A stretch of 64,000 nucleotides of DNA from Pempheris klunzingeri (taxonomy: Eukaryota > Chordata > Actinopteri > Acropomatiformes > Pempheridae). Of the stretch, positions 10,650-21,600 are shown piece after piece (position 1 is the stretch's first letter; each line of letters starts with the position of its first letter). Both the position numbers and the translations under genes were made by a program. Location of the stretch: positions 2,220,506-2,284,505 of the forward strand of contig NC_092027.1 in assembly GCF_042242105.1 (NCBI RefSeq), read 5' to 3'. The notes beneath the pieces were generated by a model. It saw only the letters and a program-made list of their open reading frames with translations. It was not told the DNA's origin and did not search any database.

Positions 10650-10728
10650 TCCTGAGAGTTGAACACTGGATGACTGACAGCCGTCCTTCACAACAACAGA
10701 AGCCACAGAAATCCTCCTCATCACAAAC

Positions 10729-11202
10729 ATGACTCTGACCTCCGTCCTCATCTGGACTCTCCTCTGCTGCTGCTTCACAGGTAAAGTCCAGAGCATCAGA
10801 CTCCTCTCCTCCATCAACATCCGTCCTTCTGAAATGAAGCCGACTAAACCGTGACGCTGCTTTATGTTTCTGTCTCTGTGCCCTCAGAGTCCAGAGGTCA
10901 GGTCACAGTGACTCAGCCTGGAGCAGTGAGCTCTGCTGTGGGAGGCTCCGTCACCATCAGCTGTAAGACCAGTCAGGATGTTTATAGTGGGAACCATTTA
11001 GCCTGGTACCAACAGAGAGATGGAGAAACTCCTACACCGCTCATTTATGCTGCTAGCACTCGAGAATCAGGAACTCCAGATCGTTTTACAGGCAGTGGAT
11101 CAAACTCTGACTTCACTCTGACCATCAGTGGAGTCCAGACTGAAGATGCAGCAGTTTACTACTGTCAGAGTTTTCATGTTATCAACAGTCAGTATGTGTT
11201 CA
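10729..11202 (+). CDS. Ig light-chain V segment V6 (mosaic member)
   Basis: Leader exon 10729-10780, intron 107 bp, V exon 10888-11202. Leader, intron and FR1 match V4 and V5, but from CDR1 onward it differs: [29 protein letters not shown], then [16 protein letters not shown]2 has ordinary YQQ. The [15 protein letters not shown] strand and both cysteines are present. The segment joins directly to a consensus CACAGTG. The abrupt change of similarity inside the exon suggests gene conversion or unequal crossing over. The frame is intact. Confidence 0.9.
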
Positions 11203-11230
11203 CACAGTGAAAAAGCGTTGTACAAAAACC
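11203..11230 (+). other. 12-RSS of V6, consensus heptamer
   Basis: Heptamer CACAGTG (11203-11209), 12-bp spacer (11210-11221), nonamer ACAAAAACC (11222-11230). Confidence 0.92.
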
Positions 11231-11314
11231 TCCCTCAGTCAGACAGAACAGAAACTGAATTGACTGTTGCAGCTGGAAGCTGCTGCAGAGACTGATACAC
11301 TTCACTGAGTCAGT

Positions 11315-11341
11315 CACACACACACACACACACACACACAA
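11315..11341. repeat. (CA)n microsatellite
   Basis: About 13 CA units just beyond the point where V6 loses homology to the V4 and V5 downstream flanks. Confidence 0.95.
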
Positions 11342-11969
11342 ATGTATAAATCAATCTACTTTTAGGAACAAAGGTTTATTACGTATAGTAAGTGTTCAAA
11401 CTACTCATTGCAATATTTATTGAACACCTTGCTGCTTTCATTAGCATCTCAGGTGTTCATTGTTGTGATATTATCATCTTGTTTGCAGATGACATTCAAT
11501 TCTATATCACACAACCTTCCTCTTTCAAATGTTCAATTCTTCTACCAATAATCGAACCATTTATTAAAGCACGTTGTCTCTCTTTCCTCATTCCCCTCTT
11601 ATATGTACAGAAAGGTATATTTCAGCATGTGGATTCCAAATACCACCAAAATAATCCTCTATTCGAAATACAGTCACTCAACCTTAGGTATCCTTCACGT
11701 CCTACAAAGAATATCTTCAGTGTTTGGTATGAAAATTGTCACTCCACCCATCATGATCAACAAATCAAAAGAAGAAAAAGGTTTCTGTGGCTGTCACAGG
11801 CCTGTAATAAGCCCGGTCTACCTACACAGCTCTCTGCCTTTGAACTCATTGCGTATGAAGTCATTCTTCCACAAGGCTCAGCAGAGCCTACCAAAAGGTG
11901 GTCGGACAAGAATGGAATGAAAATCTGAGCCAAAGAAAGAGAGACACAGTTCTAAAATGTGCGTACCAA

Positions 11970-12061
11970 ATAAACGGATAAACAGACACACCAAAAAATG
12001 TTAAAAGTTATGTTCTTTGTCTTTCATTCACTAATTAAGCTTTCTTCTGTGATCGTTTGTA
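11970..12061 (+). repeat. Direct repeat, copy A (~95 bp)
   Basis: It starts near AATAAACGGATAAACAGACA and ends with TTCTTCTGTGATCGTTTGT. The partner lies at 13,232-13,320. The two copies are clearly homologous but not identical. Confidence 0.75.
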
Positions 12062-13231
12062 ATAACAGTGCAAAGAATGAACAAAGGAGGACAAATATCA
12101 ACCCCATTCAGGCCAAGGAGGTTCAGCAACAAACAAAGTAACAAGGGAAGACTGCAAAAAAGAGTTTTTTAAAATCTGTCCTCTTCTTTCATCTTTATCT
12201 TCCATTGATCTTTTATTCATACTGCACATCAGCTTCTCCAATGACTTTACTGAGCTAACCAGTCAGCACAAAGCACTCTGAACCAAATGAGCAGAACCTC
12301 AGAGCTAAAGCTAACGTCATGCTAACATTGGCTATTTTGCTTTCTTCAGTGTTACAGACTCTGCCCTTAAAGGTAAACAGCAACTTGTATTTCCAAAAGC
12401 AGTGCTCCCTTTGTGCAGGAGAATCCACAGAACTCACTGCTTACAGTTTCAATTAGAACTTATTTACTACCAGAAAAGTAGTCCCTCTATTCAGGCCGCA
12501 TATGATGGCTTAATACACCGAAATTATTTGAATTTGACATTTGACCCAATGAATGGAAGCAAACAATGTCAGAGCCAAAAAATAAAAACATTATTACTAT
12601 TATTATTGTTTCTTTTTTAAATTTTATCTTGCTTCAAATTGGCATGACATCTAGATTACCTCTGAGGGAGTTTTAATAATACTGTAAATCTGATGAACAA
12701 AATGAGGTTTGCAACCTACCAGGCTTTGTTAGAAGAGTTGGGTACAGATGGAGGTGGAAGACCTGAAAAAGTGGTATCTTAATCTTCAGACTTTAGTTAC
12801 AGTAACACTGTTGCTTGTGGTTGGTGGCTGGAGTTTCAAAGTTGAATAAATAATTTAATGGTGACATCTTCTGGTCCAAAAGTGACACTGCACTCATGGA
12901 AACAGCAGCAGAACAGCAGAAAAATGGGGAAATTTATATGTGACTTTATATTCTTGTTCTACTATGTCTAGTATTTCTATTTCTAGTTCTACCAGCTTTT
13001 TTTTATTTATATGCTTTAGGTTTGACTTCATTTGTATCAGTTTAGCTCAGATTTTAGTTCCTATTGAGAAAATCTCAGTTGTAGCTTCAACCTTGGTTCT
13101 GTTTTACTTATGCATGGACTTCCATCTCCCACACTGTGGCCTGTTAATATCAATATTCAGCATCAATAATTCTGTATGAGATAAATAATAATGATAAATG
13201 GACTTTTCAATATAAAAGTGAAATAAACGAC

Positions 13232-13320
13232 TAAACGGATAAACAGACACCAAAAAATTTTAAATATTATGTTCTTTGTCCTGCAATTTACTATTTAAGC
13301 TTTCTTCTGTGATCGTTTGT
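13232..13320 (+). repeat. Direct repeat, copy B (~95 bp)
   Basis: Partner of 11,970-12,061, in the same orientation about 1.26 kb downstream. The copies flank 12,062-13,231. This could be a segmental duplication or two copies of a dispersed element. Confidence 0.75.
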
Positions 13321-13701
13321 GATTGACTGAATGAATGAGGAGATCAATAGGGAAAATGATTCAGCTTCTTTCAGCATCTATGGTTTGGTAAAATACTTTT
13401 TCAGTGTAGTCCAATGCAACTTCAAATCCAAGGGGATCACAACACAAATGAAGTCTCACCTCTAAAGCAGCGGTGCCACTGATCCCGGAGAATTTGAAGA
13501 ATGAGCTCTTGGCAGTTCTGCTGAACTGTCAGACACCTGACCTCTGACCTCTGACCTCTGACTTCTGAGGGTCATTTGAATGGAGAAGTGGCTCTGAATG
13601 ATTCAAAGCACAGCACTGACATTGCCGGGGTTAGTCGCTCTACTCCGACATATATAGTCTGTTTGGCCAGATAAGAACGGACACTATCAAGCTCTTTCTT
13701 T

Positions 13702-13800
13702 AAAAGGCAAGACAAGGCAAATGTATTTATATAACACCTTTCAGACACCAGGCAACTCAAAGTGCTTTGCAGGGACATAAAACACAATAAAGACGAGACA
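13702..13800. repeat. Dispersed fish repeat fragment
   Basis: AGGCAAATGTATTTATATAA followed by ACTCAAAGTGCTTTGCA resembles a very common teleost interspersed repeat, recognised from memory of the motif. Its class was not determined. Confidence 0.5.
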
Positions 13801-15148
13801 CAGAAACAGTAAACTGCATGTAAAAGATGACAAAAGCACAAGAAAATAAATCTGAGCTCTTACATTTTCTGCTACTTAACTTTGCTTCTCATGCTTTGTT
13901 TATTTTTGTCCCTTTACAATGACGACCAGAGCAACGCTGCAGCGAATGAAGCCTAAACTAAACTTTTTCTTCCATCTGCAATCATTTATTCATCCCATCT
14001 ATTTTGTTCTTTTTCCCATCCCAGCCCCAATCCTCTGTTTATTGAGATGGTTGAGTTGATCCATGCAGGGGGCCCTGTGAGCCTGACAGAGACAGAAACA
14101 CAACATGCACAAATACTGGAAACTGTTACACATGTTCCCATAAGTCCCCCCAAAAGGCTGAGAGACACCACAGGTCTGAGGGCCTTACCGTAAACATGTG
14201 GCACCATAAACGTCAGACAGCTGCGTTGAGCACATCGCCACAAAACCGGAAAAACAAGTGAGTGTGCCTTCAAAATAATAGCCTTAAATAGAATACTTTG
14301 CTATTTGTTAATTCACACTTGGACAATGGATGGTTTTAAAAGAATCTTTCGTGCAGTTGTACCTGAAAAGTCTGTTTTCTTCATGGAAATCAGTATATTT
14401 TGAATGTGTGTGGCCTACTTCTCTAGGACATAAGAAAAAACTGTTGTATTGTCATATATATTATATATTGTTTCAAATTAAACTGCCCTAAATTAATTTC
14501 AACTCTTTCCTTAGAGATAATTTAAAAACTGATGATGTGAAAAATAGTGTATTGGGTCTAGCTGAGCATTATTTCTACGCTCACTATCTTAAAATGAGCT
14601 ATGTTGTGAAAATAAAGGGTTTGTTATGTCAAGTCCGCAGCAGGTAATAATTTACACACTTAAATACACATTTCATTCACTCCTGTGTTACTTGTGCATT
14701 TCCACGTTATGCTACTTTTTACTTTTCCGTATTAGCAACGTATGCAATACTGTTTTACTGATATATCTCCCCCACAGCATGTGAAATAGTTGAACAGTTG
14801 ATAACAGTCCAGCAATCTAATTATCAAATACTGTACAGGCTAATTATATTACACTGACTGGTTTTGTTGCTACTGCTTCTGTTTAGTTTTTACATTTTGA
14901 ATTTACTTTTTTAAAAAAGGGCTCTAATGTGTGCTCTAACTTGCAGCGCCTGCGCATGTTTGGTGCTTTTATTTTGAAATGCCCAGCCGGATCCCACCTT
15001 GCTCACCTGTATGGAACTTGACGCCCGTGAGGACTTTCGGGACGCCCCGATCCAGAGCCGCCCCCAGGCTTTGTTGCTCTCTTGCAGTCTCCTCTGAAAC
15101 TTTCTAAACTGTGACTTTCAGTCGTCTCTTTCTTCCTCCGCGGATGAA

Positions 15149-18100
15149 ATGTCGACCACCGGCGGCTCCTCGGCCTGTGAGGGGATGTACTCCAAACTGA
15201 TTGATGACGAGGGCGCGTATGACGACTTCAACCGCAGGCCAGATGTTGGACACAGCTGTAAGAGCTCGAAGCCTGTAATATAGATGTATATATATATATA
15301 TATTTATTTATTTATTATTATAACTAATGGCCTTATTATGATAATGACCATTCAGCCTGCCTGGGTTTGTTTGTTCTTATTATGAATTAATCTGAAGCTT
15401 TTTTTTTTTTTTTTCTAGTACTTGATTCATTGTTTGGTTTATCAAATGTCACAATATAGAGAAAAATTACCTAAAGTTTCCAAACCCATAGATGTTCACT
15501 TGGCAAAGATACGCATCAAATCCCTGCAACTGAGAGGCTGGAATTAGTGTGTTTGGCATTTTTGCTTGAAAAATGACTGATTGATGAATTTATTGTCAAC
15601 TATCAATCAACAGACTAATTGTTTCAGGTCTAAAACCTCATTTACAGAACAAAACAAACAACCACAACAAAGTAGGCTACAAAAACAGCAAATGGAAACG
15701 CTGATTTTCCATTTGTTCTCCTTTTACAGTGGCTTATTTTCAAGACACATTAGTCAGCTGTGGGGGGACGGATATATCAGCCGCTCCACCGTTTTAGTCC
15801 AGGTTAAAATATCTCAACAACTGCTGGATAGACTGCCAGGATTTTCATTCATGGTCCCCTGAAGATGAATCCTTTGAAGTTGCATCATGCATATTAAACA
15901 TCAGCTGCATTGTGGGACTGACACGACTGTTTTCGTCCCATTGTAATATTTTAAGGCGCCGCACAAATGCACACAATCAGAAATGAGTCACTCAAATTAA
16001 ATGGTTGGGGGTTAATAAAGGGCGCTGTGTGGTAGAGAGGAAGTGATTTCAGAGGAAGACACAGATTTCACAGTGTCAAATATAGCTGACGATGGTCACA
16101 CAGCACGTGTCAGCAGACACAGCAATGACAACTTAAACACATGAGTGAGTAACAATGAGCATTAAAGGAGCCTTGGACATCATTGCTCAGTGTTATCTGG
16201 CAGATAAGGCCTCCAGTACATGACATCCAAGTCTGGGGATAAAGCTGGATAAAATAAAACCTTTACATTGTGGGTGAAAGGGGTCAAAAGGTTGAGGCCA
16301 GTGTGAAAATCTTCACGTTGATTTAATGTCTGTTGTCTCTTCAACACTTTTTCTTCCACAGTTGTTTTGATGCAGCGTAAATTCTCCTAAATTGGGGGTT
16401 TGGAATCAGTCCTTTAATTTCTGCTTCACTCTAATGACTAATGACAGGAATTCAAAAACATTTATTACAAACAAAATCCCTCCCTGACAGACTCACAACA
16501 ACATTAGCGATGAGCGATTAGCAATGATAATGATAAAGCCGTGAATCTGTGTGGGAAGCATCTTCCCACCTCACATCCAAACAGATCATTTCCTCTGCTT
16601 CGTTTGATAATTGCAGTGCCGTCAGGTTTCCCATGTCCCAGAAACTTGCCTGACATGTTTGATTAACACAAGTCAGAACAAAACAGAGGAGATTGATCTG
16701 TGAATAAAAGGCTCTCTTGCACTCTAGCTGATTTCAGTTGAGTAAACTGGTTTTTCAGCCTGTCAGCAGTGAAGGGTTGAAGGATTCCTGTAGGGCGTTT
16801 GTGGTTATATCACTTAAGCATTCACGACAGAAGTGAGAAAATGAGTTACAGCAGTGTATTACTGTCACCATGACCAAAAAAAATAAAAAACGTGCTCAGT
16901 TTCTCATTGAAATGAGAAACTTTTCTCATTTATCTACAACAACGTCTCACTTAATTTGTATCTAAACGTTCTTGTTGTTTCTAATAACCAATGTGCCAAA
17001 CTATTCACATTATAAGAGGATGGAGAAACTGTAGCTTACACATGCATTAAAAAATAGCAATGACTGGTTTAAATATGGTTCAAGTTTTATTTGACGTGAG
17101 GTAATTTGGCAGCTTAAACAATAGAGCAGTATAGATAAATATCATGAGATGGTTATTACCTCTTTTCAGTCAGGAAGTCCATCCAATTTTATCAAGAACG
17201 ATGATGAGTACAAATTTGGATGTTAGTGATAAAGAGCAATGCACTTTGATAAACAGGATTTCGCTGCTGAAGTAATGATGAGACAGAACAATATATTCTA
17301 TGGTAATAAAAAAGACAGACACCCTTTAATTAAATCCAGAAAGGTTTGATTTTTTGTGTCAAATGTTGAAAATGAATCTTCAATCAGTCAGTTGGGGAGA
17401 AGTCAGATATATAATTGTGTCGTCTGCATAAAAATGTATATTAAAGTACTGATAAGGAGGTCTGATTTGAGCAACTGGATGTTTTCTTACTTTAACAATT
17501 ACTTTTAAAGGGTTCAGTATTGTGGTTATTTAGCTTTGAGTATATCAGTTTGTAGTATATAGTGAGCAGTCTTTCCTCCTCGCCACCTCCAGCTCATCCA
17601 GTCTCCCCAGTCAGACTGACCCCCCAGTCAAGCAGCCCCAGGCCCTACCGCCTCGCCACCATCTTCCTGGCCACGCTGTGTGCCGTCCTGCTGATATCCA
17701 TCATAGCCGTCACTGCACACTGTGAGTACACAGACTGTCAGATATTCATTTCTTTCATCTCATTTTTAGTTAAAAAGTAAAAGTACATAATAGCAACATT
17801 GTGCAGCAATTTTTACCTTAAAACAAATCATTTTGATGGGACACTGACTTACTACGTCGCACACCACTACCTGTGGATCTGTGGGTGTAACTGCAGGGAG
17901 CGCAGATGTTTTTGGTTTGTTTTCTCTCTCCATTGTGTCAAAGCCTGTTCCCCTTCCAGTGCTGTTGCTCTCGTCAGAATGGTGCATTCACCCTTTCGTG
18001 GCTCAGATATCAACAGAATTGAATGTGCAGGTGCCGCAGAGGCCACAAGTGGTAAAAAAAAAAAAAAAATCACACAGTCTTGCTTTTAAGGAACTCTGTG

Positions 18101-18556
18101 GAGTTTTTTTTCAGACCGCTTGTGGAGCTGTTGACTGATGTTCACTTTTCAAATAGCATATCCATAGTTTTGAGAGCCTTTTTTTGATTTAATTTCAAAA
18201 TTAAAGATAGAGATTAGATTATGCTAATGTAAAATTGTGTTTCTCTTTTTTGATTTCTTGGTTTCTTGACCGTCTGTGGCAATTTTTACCGAGGAAACTG
18301 TGTGTGACTGAACCAAAAATATTCTTAGTAGTCATTAAATTGTGAAATTAATGATGTAGATAACCTGTATTCTGCTCTTCTGCTCATTCTCAGTGTGCGC
18401 TGTGAAAACAGTGAATTCAGAATTGCAGAATGAGCAGTTTCACATGAGAAAAAAAAGAGGATACAGTGGTTTGCACTTTGCAACACTGACATTTCAAGTA
18501 CATTTGCCAATAGTACGTCTGTGTTTTTACACACATCAGCATGTGAGTGTGTGTGT

Positions 18557-18644
<88 letters not shown>

Positions 18645-21600
18645 CAGGAGGCTGAAAAACTGCTTTGGCTTTTAATGAGCTCGTTAGCTAAACTGCTGCC
18701 AGTGAGCCTGAGAGTTGAAGTGCTAAACGTCTAAAGAGAAGATTTCCAAGGTTTTAAAAGGTGATAATTGGACTGTAGATGAAAATACTTTTGTTCATTT
18801 ACATAATTATCACTATTTGAGAGTACAGGTTCTAATGCACAACGGAAATGCTTTTCAGGGAAAAGTATAATGAGACCATACAGTATGTGTAGTAGTCATG
18901 AGAATAATGTTCATTATTATAGATACTATCACATATAACACTACAATTTTTATTCTTATTCTAATCTTTATTCTTCTTCTGTCTATATCTGCCTGTTTGA
19001 TTTCGTCAGTATATCTCAGGACTCTGTCTCTTGGAACTCACTGGCTATTGTCTATTATCTGATGACAATTTTGCCTCTTTACTCCAGTTTAGCCTGTGGA
19101 TGTCAGCCAGCTGATGTTCGGGCCAAGATTTCCTCTTCCTCTTTCCCTCTTTCCTCTCTTTTTTCAGGTAATCTCTATAAATGGGTATCTGCATGTGACT
19201 GCAGAACCTACTTCAGTGTTTCTGTTCAGTAACTGGAGCTAAGCGATGCTGTGATGTTGATGTTAGCGTAAAGCACCAAATGACGAAGACATACCAGCAC
19301 CATTGAGTGTGTTGTTTGAGAGTGTGCTTTTCTACTTCCATAATCTTTTTTTAAGTTAATTAACAAAGCGCACTGAATCTATTAACTTAATAGTACATCA
19401 TTCCATATTGTTCCACAGATAAGAACAAACCTCAGGGTGGTGATGGAGAGACCACAGAGATACAGAAGCAGAAGCAGGACGCAAATGTGTCGGCTATGGT
19501 CGCCTCTATCAGCAAACTGCAGCAAGAGAAAATACAGCTGCAGAAAGAGAAGGACGAGCTGGTGGCCAAACTGGCAGCCACTAAAGGTAGATGTAGAAGG
19601 TGTATATGGGCCTGTGAGTTTGGTCACAGACATATCAACTAGTAGCACTTAGAGTGGCGCTGCTGTAACTGTACGAGAGTAAAGTCTTCAAATGAGACAT
19701 CAGATAGCTGTGAAATATATTCAGATCTATCTCTTTCCTCGTCATCAGCTCCAGAGGTGATCAAACCGACAACACAGGCGGCAGCAACCCAGATCGTCTG
19801 CCCTGTTGACTGGCAGCTCTTCAACAGCAGCTGTTACTTTATCTCCAGAACCACAAGAGACTGGCCAGAGAGCAAATCGTACTGCGAGAGCCAAGGAGCT
19901 CACCTGGCCATCATCCACACGGCCGAGGAGCAGGTACAGTGCGACGAGCCGCGTGGTCGCAACATGTCGATGACATTCCTCGCACAGAGGAGTACGATAT
20001 AGGAGGCTTTGGATGCACACACATTACTTGTTGGTAGGATGAGTTCATTGGTGGTTTTTGGGAAGTATAAGAAAAACTTATAGGACCAAAATACTGGAAT
20101 ATTACCAGCCTTATTCAGTAGTTATGGAATTGTCCAATATCAATATCTTGTCTGGTGATAGGGTTTGGATATCATTCTGTCTCTGCAGCCACACTCAGGC
20201 ACCCTACTGCTCAGAAACAACCAGTGATGAATGTTTTCCTTTAATTTACTGTGCATCTCTTCTGTGTGTGTTTCCTGTCAGACGTTTCTGTGGGATCTTC
20301 TTCCCAGACGCCACTGGAACGCCTACTGGTTTGGCATCACGGACGGGATCACAGAGGATCAGTGGAAATGGGTGGATGGCACCCCGCTGGTCGGAGGGTA
20401 GGTTCACTGCTGTCATGGCGTCACGTCCAGGCTGGCCCCCCCACTGCACTAGCATCTGGGATTAGAAGTGATGCTGAAAAACAAAAATACTATATGACCA
20501 ATGGTATTTGATTGTTTTTCAAAAGAGCACCGTCCTTATTTCAATATATGAAGCAAGCCACATGACATGCTGTTGAGAAAGTCTCCGGTTCATGGCTGGA
20601 TTATGAGTTATTAGTGCTGTTACAAATGTCAGTGAGAACTTCTGGAACAAAACTATGAGTTGTGGTTTCACTTCTTAGTCACAATTTGCTGTGCCGGTCT
20701 GCTGCTGCTGGTAATTTTCCACTCTCTGGCCTACTTACCTGGCCACGCCTTCCAATCAGTGGCAATCACCCTCACCTGGTTCCTCAGCTGCACTCACTTG
20801 CAATCACCTGCCTATTTAAGGTTCAGCAGTAAACTCCCTCCTTGGCAGATTGTCTTAGCGTCATGCTTGACCTTCCAGCACTCCTGTTTACTACCTCAGC
20901 CTTCTGTTCCTGACCACGAGCTTCGCCTGTGTCCTTCCTGGCTTCGCTGCCTGCCTGCCTGCCTGTTGCCGACCCCGGTTCTGAATTTGACTACGAGACT
21001 AGCCTGTCCCTCTCTGGTTGTGTTGCCTACCATCTACCCAGCCAGCAGATAGTCCTCTGCTCTTTCATCAACTGTGCTGCTTTTGGGTCCTGCGAACACC
21101 CCGTTACAGATTTAGAAAAAGACAAGTTATGCTCTTGTAGGTCACTTGTAAATAACAAAAGATTTTTATCTAAGAGATAAAACTTGATTCTAAAAGCCCT
21201 CCCAGGATTAAAAACACTTTTCAGGATTTGGATGCACTGAATGACAACAAAACCACATAACATTTTCTCTTTGGTTAGTCTCAAATTTCTTATCACATCA
21301 GACATCAGCAGCTTTACTCCATGGGATGTTAATTAAAGCCTCTAATGCACATATATTTAAAGCTGCACTAATCAATATTTCATATCAAAGAATAGGTGAA
21401 ATGACTTTATTTAAAGTGAAAAGTGTTGCTCATAGTGGCAAATCAACAGAGAATGATTACACACCTCTGCAGCTCCTCTCAGTGTTTAGCGTCTTTCAGC
21501 TAATTGTTTTGGTTTTTTGCTCAGTCTCACTGCTGTTGTTAGTGTAGCCTCCAACAGCGGATACTGGACTTTCATTCATCGGCTCAGGCCAGAGACATTG

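Larger units (their letters stand above)
5812..11270. repeat. Tandem array of plus-strand V units (2,166-bp period)
   Basis: Equivalent points in V4, V5 and V6 are exactly 2,166 bp apart (leader ATGs 6397, 8563, 10729). The V4-V5 and V5-V6 spacers are almost identical, implying very recent duplication. Homology starts near 5,812 and, after V6, is lost near 11,270. Confidence 0.88.
11340..15148. other. Intergenic region between V6 and the lectin gene
   Basis: No gene is supported. A 178-codon open frame at 11,392-11,928 contains LFADDIQFYI, which resembles the FADD core of LINE reverse transcriptases, but the flanking residues do not clearly match. A ~95-bp direct repeat (11,970 and 13,232) and a dispersed repeat near 13,705 are listed separately. 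No J segment or constant exon was recognised. About 14,940-15,148 becomes GC-richer and probably contains the lectin promoter and 5'UTR. Confidence 0.5.

Noticed and set aside
11392..11928. 178-codon frame as a gene
   Set aside because: Only a short FADD-like motif; a second frame overlaps it, with no start context or domain. Kept only as a possible LINE relic.
4500..15000. J segments or constant-region exons of the light chain
   Set aside because: No FGxGT motif with a 23-RSS and no C-domain signature found by eye.
18393..18734. Cys/Val-rich frame
   Set aside because: Produced by a (GT)n microsatellite in a lectin intron.
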